Assembly (NCBI RefSeq): GCF_015694425.1
Contig: NZ_JADQDN010000001.1
Coordinates: forward strand, 62,001-126,000
From: Microvirga terrestris
GTDB lineage: Bacteria > Pseudomonadota > Alphaproteobacteria > Rhizobiales > Beijerinckiaceae
Reading direction: 5' to 3'
DNA: 64,000 nt
Shown here in pieces: positions 20,657-29,259 of this stretch (the first letter of the stretch is position 1; the number at the start of each line of letters is the position of its first letter). Position numbers and translations under genes: made by a program. Under the pieces are notes generated by a model. That model saw only the letters and a program-made list of their open reading frames with translations. It was not told the origin of the DNA and made no database searches.

Positions 20657-21757
20657 TCAGGGGCTTGGTGCCTGCCCGCCGTTAGGGCCAACGCTGCCGG
20701 TCGTGTCCTCTGACTTCGGCAGAAGCGCTGGAACGAAGCCGTCTGCAACGAGCGCGTGAAGCTGACCAATATAGTTGTCCTCCCGTGACGGCTCCGTCGG
20801 GTCGGAGGTCATGGTGATCGTCAGTCCGAGGCTGGGGATCACGTAGAGCATCTGCCCGCCGAAACCCCAGGCGTAATGAGCCTTGTGTCCGTGCATGTCG
20901 CGCATGAACCAGCCATAGCCGTAAGCATCGCCGGTGAAGGGTGACGACGTGCGCGGGGTCCACGATTCCCTGATCCAGTTCTCCGACACCACGCGCCTGC
21001 CGTCGATGGTGCCACCCTGGCGAACCATCTCGCCGAAGCGGTGGAGCGCACGGGACGAGAGCGCCATCTCGTTGCCGCCGAGATAGATGCCTTGAGGATC
21101 GCGGGTCCAGGGCGCAATGGTGATGTCGAGCGGCTCGCCGAGCCACTCGCGGGCAAGCTCCAGGGTGCTGCGCTTCGAAGCACGGGTGAGCGCTGCAGAG
21201 AGCAGATGTGTGCTGCCAGTCGAATAGAGCATGCGTCCGCCCGGCTCATCTGCGAAGGGGCGCGAGAGAGCATCGCGCACCCAGTTGCCGGTGCTGATCC
21301 AGGCGCCGTAATTGCGGCCGGAGGTGCGCTCCAGCCCGGCCTGCATGGAAAGCAGATGCCCGATGGTGATTTGCCTCACGCGCGGATCGGCGTCGGACGG
21401 AATGCTCTGATCGAGGATCGACGCAACCGGCTGATCAACACCCGTCAGAATCCCGCGCTCGATGGCGATGCCCACAAGGGCTGACATGATGGTCTTGGAG
21501 GCGGACTTGATGTTCGTCGGACGATCCAGCCTCGCGCCGCCAAGCGCCTGCTCCGTCAGGACGGTCCCGTTGTGCGAGACAATGAGCGAACGGAGATTGG
21601 GCAGGTCCTTGGCTCGTTCGACTGTCTCCTCGATCAGCCGGGCGTCGGGAACGACCGGGGGAGGAGAGGCGGGTTGAGCCGCCACACCGACACTACCGGC
21701 GACAAGAAGCAGGAGCGATGTGCAAAACTGTCGAAAGCCAGGTTGCGATAGGGTCAT
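20657..21757 (-). CDS. Serine hydrolase, beta-lactamase class C/EstB family
   Basis: This 366-aa secreted or periplasmic hydrolase has a signal peptide (hydrophobic core SLLLLVAGSVGVAA) and the beta-lactamase/transpeptidase-like fold. The nucleophile motif SxxK is Ser85-Ala-Ser-Lys88 (IKSASKTI). The second motif is YSTG in place of YxN, and a third-motif-like WGFGGQ lies near the C-terminus. Family members include D-aminopeptidases, esterases and 6-aminohexanoate-dimer hydrolase; the substrate here is unknown. The ATG at 21757 places the signal peptide first; an open frame reaches 21835. It converges on lrgB with no gap. Confidence 0.87.
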   Translation of the reverse strand: MTLSQPGFRQFCTSLLLLVAGSVGVAAQPASPPPVVPDARLIEETVERAKDLPNLRSLIVSHNGTVLTEQALGGARLDRPTNIKSASKTIMSALVGIAIERGILTGVDQPVASILDQSIPSDADPRVRQITIGHLLSMQAGLERTSGRNYGAWISTGNWVRDALSRPFADEPGGRMLYSTGSTHLLSAALTRASKRSTLELAREWLGEPLDITIAPWTRDPQGIYLGGNEMALSSRALHRFGEMVRQGGTIDGRRVVSENWIRESWTPRTSSPFTGDAYGYGWFMRDMHGHKAHYAWGFGGQMLYVIPSLGLTITMTSDPTEPSREDNYIGQLHALVADGFVPALLPKSEDTTGSVGPNGGQAPSP

Positions 21758-21955
21758 GAGATCATCGGTAGCTCTTCTTGACGGTCGGACAAACCCCGAA
21801 ATGGGACCGCGGTTCTCGACCACAACCCGCCACACACCATTGTGAGTCGCCTCTATCCATGCACGCGAGCACCCTCAGCCCTGCACCTGCGACATTTGTG
21901 CTGCGCCCGGTCATGTATTATTTGCATATATCTTCGTAAATATAAGGCAATCCAC

Positions 21956-23230
21956 ATGTTTCAACCGTGGTTTACCCGTCCGCTCTGGCAGCGGGTCGCA
22001 GTGGGCTTTGCCCTCGGCATCCTCGCAGGCGTGCTGGCCGGCGAGCAGGCAGCCGTCTGGTTCAAGCCTCTGGGCGACATCTACCTGAACCTCGTGCGGA
22101 TGATCGTCATCCCGCTGGTGTTCTTCACCATCACGTCCAGCGTGGCGAAGCTCGCGGAAGCCGGTAACGTGGCGCGCCTCGGATTGCGCACGCTGTTCTG
22201 GTTCGTCGCCACTTCGGCGATTGCCGTTCTGGTCGGCATCACGTTCGGCCACCTGATCGACCCGGGTCTCGGCCTGTCGAACCTGCCGCTCGGCGAGGTG
22301 AAGTCGCGCACGATCCCGACACCGCTCGAGGTGCTGATCGGCATCGTGCCCACGAACCCGATCAAGGCCATGGCCGACACCAATGTGCTGCAGGTGCTGT
22401 TCTTCTCCGGCATCGTCGGCGCGGCCCTCGTGTCGCTCGGCGAGAAGACGGCTGGCATCCGAAACTTGGTCGATCAGGGCGCAACCCTCGTATTCCGTAT
22501 CACCCGCTGGGTGCTGCAGCTCACGCCCATCGGCACCTTCGGGCTGATCGCCTGGGTGGTTGGGCGCTATGGCCTGTCATCGCTGCTGCCGCTCGGCAAG
22601 TTCATCGCCGCCATGTATATCGCCTGCCTGTTCCACATCATCGTGGTCTATGGCGGCCTGTTGAAGCTGCATGGTCTCAAAGTGGGACGCTTCTTCCGCG
22701 GTGCAGCGCCGGCGATGCAAATGGCTTTTGCGACCTCGTCGAGCCTCGCCACCCTGCCGATGTCCTTGCGCGTCGCGGTCGAGAAGCTCGGCGTGCCACA
22801 GAGCTATGCGAGCTTCGCGGTGCCGCTTGGCGCCAACGTGAAGATGGACGGTTGCGGGGCGATCTATCCCGCCATCGCGTCGATCTTCATCGCGCAGTAT
22901 TTCGGACTCGATCTCACGGTCACGCAATATGTGCTCATTGGCCTCACGGCCGTGCTCGGTTCGCTCGGCACCGCCGGCGTGCCCGGCACCTCGATCGTGA
23001 TGCTGACGCTCACCTTGAGCACTGCCGGCCTGCCGCTCGAAGGCATCGGCTACATCATCGCCATCGACCGCGTGGTCGACATGATGCGCACCATGACCAA
23101 CGTTACCGGTCAGGTTCTCGTGCCAGTACTCGTGGCAAAGGAGGAGGGCGTTCTCGATCAAGCACTCTATGACGGCGCCATCGAAACGCGCGCTCCTGCA
23201 CGGGAGACAGTTCTCGTCGCAGCCGAATAA
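21956..23230 (+). CDS. Dicarboxylate/amino acid:cation symporter (DAACS family)
   Basis: This 424-aa inner-membrane symporter takes up C4-dicarboxylates or acidic amino acids with H+ or Na+ (DctA/GltP type). It has about eight helices and two re-entrant hairpins. The serine-rich hairpin is AFATSSSLATLPMSL, and the substrate/cation-binding block VPLGANVKMDGCGAIYP is the family signature, with PGTSIVMLTLTL further on. ATG 21956 with AAGGC 7 bases upstream is the natural start; the frame is open to 21842. Glutamate/aspartate versus malate/succinate specificity cannot be told. Confidence 0.93.
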   Translation: MFQPWFTRPLWQRVAVGFALGILAGVLAGEQAAVWFKPLGDIYLNLVRMIVIPLVFFTITSSVAKLAEAGNVARLGLRTLFWFVATSAIAVLVGITFGHLIDPGLGLSNLPLGEVKSRTIPTPLEVLIGIVPTNPIKAMADTNVLQVLFFSGIVGAALVSLGEKTAGIRNLVDQGATLVFRITRWVLQLTPIGTFGLIAWVVGRYGLSSLLPLGKFIAAMYIACLFHIIVVYGGLLKLHGLKVGRFFRGAAPAMQMAFATSSSLATLPMSLRVAVEKLGVPQSYASFAVPLGANVKMDGCGAIYPAIASIFIAQYFGLDLTVTQYVLIGLTAVLGSLGTAGVPGTSIVMLTLTLSTAGLPLEGIGYIIAIDRVVDMMRTMTNVTGQVLVPVLVAKEEGVLDQALYDGAIETRAPARETVLVAAE

Positions 23231-23251
23231 GAGACACGACAACGGATCAGC

Positions 23252-23280
23252 AAAAAGGCGGGCCAAAAGCCCGCCTTTTT
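23252..23280. terminator. Bidirectional Rho-independent terminator
   Basis: GGCGGGC (23257-23263) pairs with GCCCGCC (23269-23275), flanked by A5 and T5. It can end both the symporter transcript and the convergent CAP-RTX transcript. It is close in sequence to the rpoD terminator. Confidence 0.92.
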
Positions 23281-23300
23281 CTGTGTCTACGCAAGTAAAT

Positions 23301-24500
23301 TCAGAACAAGAAGTCCGAAGCGCCGATCAGCGCGACCTTCACGTTGAGCAGAGCAATCGATTGGCCGTCGGCCTTGATGATCACGTCATCCGCCACGCCG
23401 TCGCCGTCGCCATTGCCGCGGGCGATGCTGAGTTCACGGAAGCTCAGACCGTTGCCGCGCAGGTCGATGTGGTCGACGCCGTTCGTGAAGTCGGTGATCT
23501 TGTCGGCTCCCCACTTGCCCACGAAGCGGAAGGTATCCGCATAGGAGCCGCCGGTGAGAATGTCGTTGCCGCTGCTTCCATTGAGCCTGTCCTTGCCGCT
23601 CTCGCCATAAAGCCGGTCATTGCCGCTGTCGCCCACGAGCCCGTCGTTTCCGGTGCCGCCGTAAAGCTTATCGTTGCCGGACTTGCCATAGAGCTTGTCG
23701 TTGCCGCCCATGCCCTTGATCGTGTTGGCGGCCGAAGTGCCGGAGAGGCTGTTGGCCGCCGCCGTGCCGATGATCGGGCTGCTGGTGGCGGCTGCCGGAT
23801 CGATGAGATCGAGCTTCACGTTCGAGGGCCCGACGGTCACCTGCTTGGTGACGGAGGCATAGCCGCCCCCGGAGAACGTGACCGTATAGGCGCCTGCTGC
23901 CAAGGCCAGATTGTAGCCTCCTGCAGCCCCTGTCGTGGTCGTATACTTGGCCCCGCTCGCGCTCACGGCCGAGACGGTGAGCCCGCCGAGCCCTTCGCCG
24001 ATATCGTAGAACCGGTCGCCATCCTTGTCGTCCATGGTGACGCCGGTCAGGAAGGTCTTAGTGCCCGAGCGGGCGAAATTCTGCGTTACGAAGGCCGCGT
24101 CCCAGGTCAGGTAGCCCCCGGTCTGAAACCCGATGCCGATTTCCTGGAACTTGCCATTGAGGATGTTGGCTTTATGGCCCGCGCTGTTCATCAGGTTCGT
24201 GTGCAGCAGTTCCACCTCGTCCTGCAGCCCTGTCGGCTCCCGGAGGCTCGCCCAGGCGATGTTCTCTCCTGATGTCCAAGATCCGGTGAAGCTGTAACCG
24301 GCGTTGATCATCCGCTGATGCGGGGATGTGCCGCTCACTCCTGTGTGGTTGAAGATGTCAGTTGAGATCATCCAGTTGCTGTGCGCATCCGCCGAATCGT
24401 TGAGGTTGCCGTTGAAGGCAAGCGGCTGAGCCCCTGTCTTCGCGCGTTCCCGGTTCACCAGTTCGAGCATCAATTGCTCGTAGGATGTGGCCTGAGACAT
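23301..24500 (-). CDS. CAP-domain protein with RTX repeats
   Basis: This 399-aa secreted protein has three parts. An N-terminal CAP/SCP/PR1 domain (about 1-145) has the NSAGHKANIL and GYLTWDAAFVTQNFA signatures and a HSNWM active-site-like histidine. A short beta-sandwich (about 150-240) begins with an EF-hand-like DDKDGDRFYDIGE loop and resembles SdrD-B/Cna-B modules. RTX nonapeptide repeats (about 250-330, GGNDKLYG, GNDKLYGG) and a C-terminal export-type domain ending in DFLF follow. There is no signal peptide, so export is likely type I like the RTX protease. ATG 24500 has a GGGG Shine-Dalgarno. The biochemical role of bacterial CAP-RTX proteins is unknown. Confidence 0.9.
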   Translation of the reverse strand: MSQATSYEQLMLELVNRERAKTGAQPLAFNGNLNDSADAHSNWMISTDIFNHTGVSGTSPHQRMINAGYSFTGSWTSGENIAWASLREPTGLQDEVELLHTNLMNSAGHKANILNGKFQEIGIGFQTGGYLTWDAAFVTQNFARSGTKTFLTGVTMDDKDGDRFYDIGEGLGGLTVSAVSASGAKYTTTTGAAGGYNLALAAGAYTVTFSGGGYASVTKQVTVGPSNVKLDLIDPAAATSSPIIGTAAANSLSGTSAANTIKGMGGNDKLYGKSGNDKLYGGTGNDGLVGDSGNDRLYGESGKDRLNGSSGNDILTGGSYADTFRFVGKWGADKITDFTNGVDHIDLRGNGLSFRELSIARGNGDGDGVADDVIIKADGQSIALLNVKVALIGASDFLF

Positions 24501-24771
24501 GAAATACCCCTTGTTCTCACACTGTCCCGTTGCCGGGCTTATTCCTTGGGTTTCGGGCTTAGACATCAAATGGGAAAAAGTTGTGACCTATGCGCTATTT
24601 TGTTGCATTTCGGTCACGGCCCGGCACGAACAGGAAGCTTGCCCCGCCTGAGCCGTAGCCCTGGATTGCAGGATGGGCAGGAGATCAACATCCCATTCTG
24701 GGCTATAGGAGAATCGGAAACGCTGCAGAAGGCCCGAGTCTCAGGCTCGGTCCGATAACAAAGAACATCTG

Positions 24772-25992
24772 ATGGACACCAAATCTCCTGTCATGCCCGC
24801 TGCGACCGTCCAGATTTCGGCGGAAAGGGTCGCAGTGCCCATCCTGATTGCCATCAGCGTGTCCCACATGCTGAACGACCTCATCCAGTCGCTGCTCCCG
24901 GCGATCTATCCGATCCTCAAGGACAATTACCGCCTCGACTTTGGGCAGATCGGCCTGCTGACGCTCACCTTCCAGATGAGCGCATCACTGCTGCAGCCGC
25001 TGGTCGGCACATTCACTGATCGCAAGCCGCAACCCTTCTCCCTCGTGGTCGGCATGGGCTTCACGCTCATCGGCCTTCTGACGCTCTCGCAGGCGCATTC
25101 GTATCCGATGCTGCTCTTAGGCGCTGCGCTCGTCGGCATGGGCTCGTCGGTCTTCCATCCGGAATCCTCCCGCGTCGCCCGCATGGCGTCCGGCGGACGG
25201 CACGGGCTGGCGCAATCGGTGTTCCAGGTCGGCGGCAATGCGGGCACGGCACTGGGGCCGCTGCTGGCGGCATTCATCGTGGTGCCGTTCGGACAGGGCA
25301 GCATTGCCTGGTTTTCCGCGGTGGCGCTGCTGGCGATGCTGATCCTGTTCTCGGTCGGGCGCTGGTACCGGGACAAGCTGGTGGAATTGAAGGCAAAGCC
25401 GAAGGCGATGGAGAGGAAGTCCTCCTTTTCGCGCAAGCGCATCGCCCTCTCGATCACGATCCTGATGCTGCTGGTTTTTTCGAAGAACTTCTACATGGCC
25501 GGGCTCACCAGCTACTACACCTTCTACCTGATCTCGAAGTTCCAGGTGTCGGTTCAGGATGCGCAGATTTACCTGTTCATCTTCCTCGGGGCGGTGGCGG
25601 CAGGCACGCTGCTCGGCGGCCCGGTGGGCGACAGGATCGGACGGCGCTACGTGATCTGGATCTCGATCCTCGGCGTGCTACCCTTCACGCTCCTGCTGCC
25701 TTATGTCGGCCTGTTCTGGACGGCGGTGCTGAGCGTCATCATCGGCCTTGTGCTCGCCTCCGCCTTTTCGGCCATCCTCGTCTACGCAACGGAGCTCGTG
25801 CCCGGTCGCGTCGGAACCATTGCAGGCCTGTTCTTCGGCCTGTCCTTCGGCATGGGAGGTCTAGGCGCCGCAGCCCTGGGGCAGCTTGCCGACATGACCA
25901 GCATCGAGACAGTCTACAAGATCTGCTCGTTCCTGCCGGCCATCGGGCTGCTCGCCTACTTCCTGCCTAGGATCGAGAAGGCGCGCGCTTGA
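24772..25992 (+). CDS. MFS exporter, fosmidomycin-resistance (Fsr) family
   Basis: This 406-aa major facilitator protein has 12 predicted helices. The N-terminal block SVSHMLNDLIQSLLPAIYPI and the FHPESSRVARMASGGRHG loop are diagnostic of the Fsr-type group. Members export fosmidomycin and other small molecules; the physiological substrate is unknown. It starts at ATG 24772 and ends 16 bases before the convergent ICL-like gene. Confidence 0.92.
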   Translation: MDTKSPVMPAATVQISAERVAVPILIAISVSHMLNDLIQSLLPAIYPILKDNYRLDFGQIGLLTLTFQMSASLLQPLVGTFTDRKPQPFSLVVGMGFTLIGLLTLSQAHSYPMLLLGAALVGMGSSVFHPESSRVARMASGGRHGLAQSVFQVGGNAGTALGPLLAAFIVVPFGQGSIAWFSAVALLAMLILFSVGRWYRDKLVELKAKPKAMERKSSFSRKRIALSITILMLLVFSKNFYMAGLTSYYTFYLISKFQVSVQDAQIYLFIFLGAVAAGTLLGGPVGDRIGRRYVIWISILGVLPFTLLLPYVGLFWTAVLSVIIGLVLASAFSAILVYATELVPGRVGTIAGLFFGLSFGMGGLGAAALGQLADMTSIETVYKICSFLPAIGLLAYFLPRIEKARA

Positions 25993-26008
25993 GGTGAGGT
26001 TGGCCCTG

Positions 26009-26773
26009 TCAGAGCAGGGCTTCTCTTGCAGCGCTTTCCAGCGCCTTCATCATCATCCGATACGGTCCGGGCCCGTGGCTGATGCGGGCGACGCCGAGCT
26101 CTGCGAGACGTGCAGCCGGCGGCATGGCTGTATTGAACATGACATTCACCGGCAGAGACGAGCCTTCGACCACACGCGCGATCAATGCCTCATTGACGAG
26201 GCCCGGCACGAAGAAGCCGTCCGCACCGGCATCGGCATAGGCACGCGCGCGTTCGAGGGCCTCTGCAACGAGGCCTTCATGCGTATCTGCGGGAGCGATG
26301 AGAAACACGTCGGTGCGCGCATTGAGGAAGGCGGGAATACCCAGCCTGTCGGCTGCGTGCCGCGCGCCCTTGAGCCGCGCCGCCTGTTCGGAGATCGTGC
26401 GCAAAGGCCCGGTCTCACGCGCGCTGTCCTCAAGATTGCAGCCGATGGCCCCCGCCTCCAGCGCGCGGGCGACGGTCATGCCGACACCGTCTGGGGTCAC
26501 GCTATAGCCGCTCTCCAGGTCGATGGTCACCGGAAGCTCCATGGCGGCCGTAATGCGCTCCAGATTGGCTAGCGCCAGATCGAAGGGCATATGCTCGCCG
26601 TCCTCGAATCCATGCGCTGCTGCAACCGACCAGCTACCGGTCGCGAGCGCCTTTGCGCCACTTGCCGCCACGGCTTTCGCGGTGCCCGCATCCCAGATAT
26701 TGAACAGGATGATCGGATGGCCCGGAACGTGGAGCGTCTTGAACTTCTGGGCTTTCGTGACTTGATCGGACAT
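26009..26773 (-). CDS. Isocitrate lyase/PEP mutase family enzyme
   Basis: This 254-aa TIM-barrel enzyme of the ICL/PEP-mutase superfamily forms or breaks C-C or P-C bonds on oxaloacetate-like substrates. The metal-binding region reads IDLESGYS where ICL-type enzymes usually have an Asp-rich D-x-D segment, and CNLEDS follows. NARTDVFL and the N-terminal FNIWDAGTAKAVAASGAKALATGS are conserved. The canonical KKCGH loop of true isocitrate lyase is absent, so it is not glyoxylate-cycle ICL. It lies 8 bases downstream of ada on the same strand and is probably co-transcribed. Confidence 0.87.
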   Translation of the reverse strand: MSDQVTKAQKFKTLHVPGHPIILFNIWDAGTAKAVAASGAKALATGSWSVAAAHGFEDGEHMPFDLALANLERITAAMELPVTIDLESGYSVTPDGVGMTVARALEAGAIGCNLEDSARETGPLRTISEQAARLKGARHAADRLGIPAFLNARTDVFLIAPADTHEGLVAEALERARAYADAGADGFFVPGLVNEALIARVVEGSSLPVNVMFNTAMPPAARLAELGVARISHGPGPYRMMMKALESAAREALL

Positions 26774-26781
26774 CTTTCACC

Positions 26782-27843
26782 TCAGGTCTGCGATTGTGAT
26801 AGTGCCATGCGCTGTTCGTGATTCAACAGCCATTGCTTGCGCCAAATCTTGCCGCCGTAGCCGGTCATGGACCCATCGGCGCCGATCACCCGATGGCAGG
26901 GCACGATGATCGCCACCTGATTGGCACCGTTCGCCCTTGCCACCGCCCGCACTGCGTTCGGGCGATCCATCGCGGCTGCGAGTGCGCCGTAGCTGCGTGT
27001 CTGACCGGCTGGAATCTGTCGCAATGCATCCCAGACGCCCGCCTCAAATGCCGTGCCCTTCTGGACGACCGGTATGGCGAATGCCGTCAGCTGCCCAGAA
27101 AAGTATTGCTCCAGCTCACCGGCAAGCCTGTCGATCATCGGGTGATGGCCGAAGCGGATCGGTCCGACACGCTCGCGCAGCCGCTTGATCTCTTTGGGAA
27201 GTGCTTTGCGCTCGGCGAATTCGAGCAGATGGATGCCCGCATCGTCCACCACGGCCAGCATTGCCCCGATGGGCGTGTCGAGCCATTGTGCCGTGAGGAT
27301 CTGGTGCGCGGCCGTGCGGACCGGCGCATCGCCGATGAGGCGGTTGATGGCTTCGCGAAAGCCGCTGCCCGACTCGTAGCCGGCATCGAGCTGGGCATCC
27401 GTGACGGAGCCTCCGTGCTGGAGGGTATCGACGGCAAGCCCCAGCCGCTGTGACCGGGCATATTGCACGAAGGTGACGCCGTATTCGCGCTGGAAGGCAC
27501 GGCGCACCGTCGACGGATCGTATCCGAGAGTCTTCAGGTCTTGTGCACTCCACCGCCTGTCGGGCTCTGTCTTGATCCGCTCTTTCAGCGTATGGAAAGC
27601 CTCGCTTGCAGGCGGCTTGATGTCGAGGGGCTTGCAGCGCAGGCAGGGGCGAAAGCCCGCCTCCTGGGCAGCATCCCGGCAGGAGAAGAATATGACGTTC
27701 GTGCGCTTCGGCTTGCGGGCCGGGCAGGTCAGGCGGCAGAAGATGCCGGTCGTCTTCACGCCCACATAGGCGAACCCTTCATAAGAGGGATCGCGGGCGA
27801 TCAGAGCGGCAAAGAGAGTATCGTCGTCACGAGGCATTGGCAT
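26782..27843 (-). CDS. ada: Bifunctional Ada: methyl-phosphotriester sensor and O6-methylguanine-DNA methyltransferase
   Basis: This 353-aa DNA-repair protein and transcriptional activator has the usual three parts. The N-terminal zinc domain has Cys36, Cys40, Cys67 and Cys70; Cys36 is the methyl-phosphotriester acceptor by analogy with E. coli Cys38. An AraC-type DNA-binding domain (about 85-175) follows. The C-terminal methyltransferase has PCHR with acceptor Cys316 and the asparagine hinge in AVARANGANQ. All catalytic residues are kept. As in E. coli, methylated Ada would be expected to activate its own operon, which here would include the ICL-like gene. Confidence 0.95.
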   Translation of the reverse strand: MPMPRDDDTLFAALIARDPSYEGFAYVGVKTTGIFCRLTCPARKPKRTNVIFFSCRDAAQEAGFRPCLRCKPLDIKPPASEAFHTLKERIKTEPDRRWSAQDLKTLGYDPSTVRRAFQREYGVTFVQYARSQRLGLAVDTLQHGGSVTDAQLDAGYESGSGFREAINRLIGDAPVRTAAHQILTAQWLDTPIGAMLAVVDDAGIHLLEFAERKALPKEIKRLRERVGPIRFGHHPMIDRLAGELEQYFSGQLTAFAIPVVQKGTAFEAGVWDALRQIPAGQTRSYGALAAAMDRPNAVRAVARANGANQVAIIVPCHRVIGADGSMTGYGGKIWRKQWLLNHEQRMALSQSQT

Positions 27844-27919
27844 GACGAGGTTTTAGCGCAGATTCCGGGTCTCTGTCGCCGAAAACGAGGCGTGTATTTT
27901 TCTTTCCGTCTTCGCTGCC

Positions 27920-29254
27920 TCAGCGGGCCCGTGCCGTCGAGACGGTCACGCTCAGTCGCATGTCTGGGTGAATGCCGCAGATCACGTCGTATTGCCCCGG
28001 CTGATCGAACCCGATGTTCACCGTGTCGCCAGGGTTCTGGGCATCCGAAATGAAGCTTTTGGCCGGCCCGTCTACGCGCACATTGTGCACGCGGGTATCA
28101 TCGTTGAGGATGCGCAGCGCTTCGCCCGCCTTCATGAGGATCGCACCGGGCGAGAAGCGGCGGTCCTTCTGGCTGATAGTAGAGGCCACGACAGCATCGA
28201 CGCTTGCGCCCCATGTCATCGCTTTCGCCGGCAGCCTTGCGGGGCGCGGGGGATCGTCGCCGGACAGGGTGTTCAGAAAGGCAACGAGCTGCGCGCGCTC
28301 CGTCGCGCTGAGCTCGATCTGCTTCGGCAGATCGGCCGAGAGGGTAGGGCGCTTCACGATGCGATCCGCATAATGATCGACCACATCCTCGAAGGTGGTG
28401 AGCGAGCCGTCATGCATGTAGGGCGCGCTCCAGACGCGCTCGCGCAGGCTCGGCGTCTTGAAGGCGTGATCGGCCGCCGGCACGCCAAGCACCGGCCCAC
28501 GTCCCTTGTCGGTGCCAGGCAGGCCGATGTCGTGGAGGGCCTCGTCGGTGAAGCGCCAGCCCTGATGGCAGGCAACGCAGCCCGCCTTGCCGACGAAGAG
28601 AGAGAAACCCGCCAGTTCGTCCGGCTCCAGCGCGTTGTCGTCGCCCTTGACCCAGCGGTCGAAGCGCGTTTCCGGCGAGACGAGCGTTCGTTGAAAGGCC
28701 GCAAGGGCCTTTGCCAGGTTGTCTTGAGTGACCGCAGGATCCTCCGGGAAGGCAGCGGAAAACTCCTTTGGCATCTGGGGATCGGAAGCGAGGACCTGCA
28801 GGGCTGTCCGCAGATTGCCCGCCATCTCGCGTTCGTTTTCGATGGGGGCCATTGCCTGGGCCTCCAAGCTCGGTGCCCTTCCGTCCCAGAAGAAGGACAG
28901 GCCCCAGGCTAGATTCCACAAGGGCGGCGTGCGCCGGTCGAGCGCCTGCCCATCATGGCCCACATGCCGGTCGATGCCGTCGGAGAAGGAGAGATCGGCC
29001 TGATGGCAGGTCGAACAGGCTGTCATGCCGTCGCCCGACAGGCGGGTGTCGTCGAACAGTTTCGCTCCGAGCGCGATCTTCTCGGGCGTGGCCGGATTGT
29101 CCGGCGGTGTCGGCGTGTGATCGGGGCGCGCAAAGATCGCGCGCCAATGCGCGGCATCGAACGGAGCGGGCCTGTCGGCCGCTCCGCTCACGAGGCTTGC
29201 GAGCACGAGTCCCGCAAGCAAACGGCCGGCCCTGGCGAAACCTTCGCGCACCAT
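27920..29254 (-). CDS. Di-haem cytochrome c peroxidase fused to a C-terminal cupredoxin domain
   Basis: This 444-aa periplasmic protein has an N-terminal signal segment (LLAGLVLASLVSGAA). It has two c-type haem sites: CSTCH (Cys80, Cys83, His84) and CVACH (Cys226, Cys229, His230). Between them lies the LSFFWDGRAPSLEAQA motif of the CCP/MauG/MbnH superfamily, and Met280 in YMHDGS is a likely axial ligand. After about residue 345 comes an added domain with a full type I copper set: His390, Cys426, His429 and Met432 (CGIHPDM). CCP enzymes reduce H2O2 or oxidise protein residues; the copper domain could be a built-in electron donor or acceptor. The ATG is 5 bases after the stop of the preceding gene, so the two are coupled. 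Confidence 0.88.
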   Translation of the reverse strand: MVREGFARAGRLLAGLVLASLVSGAADRPAPFDAAHWRAIFARPDHTPTPPDNPATPEKIALGAKLFDDTRLSGDGMTACSTCHQADLSFSDGIDRHVGHDGQALDRRTPPLWNLAWGLSFFWDGRAPSLEAQAMAPIENEREMAGNLRTALQVLASDPQMPKEFSAAFPEDPAVTQDNLAKALAAFQRTLVSPETRFDRWVKGDDNALEPDELAGFSLFVGKAGCVACHQGWRFTDEALHDIGLPGTDKGRGPVLGVPAADHAFKTPSLRERVWSAPYMHDGSLTTFEDVVDHYADRIVKRPTLSADLPKQIELSATERAQLVAFLNTLSGDDPPRPARLPAKAMTWGASVDAVVASTISQKDRRFSPGAILMKAGEALRILNDDTRVHNVRVDGPAKSFISDAQNPGDTVNIGFDQPGQYDVICGIHPDMRLSVTVSTARAR

Positions 29255-29259
29255 CGATC

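Noticed and set aside
23569-23720. Short tandem repeat resembling a CRISPR-like array
   Set aside because: The periodicity is the 27-base coding repeat of RTX nonapeptides inside the CAP-RTX gene, not spacers and repeats.
26009-26773. Glyoxylate-cycle isocitrate lyase (aceA)
   Set aside because: The protein is about half the length of true isocitrate lyase and lacks the KKCGH catalytic loop, so only the superfamily is claimed.
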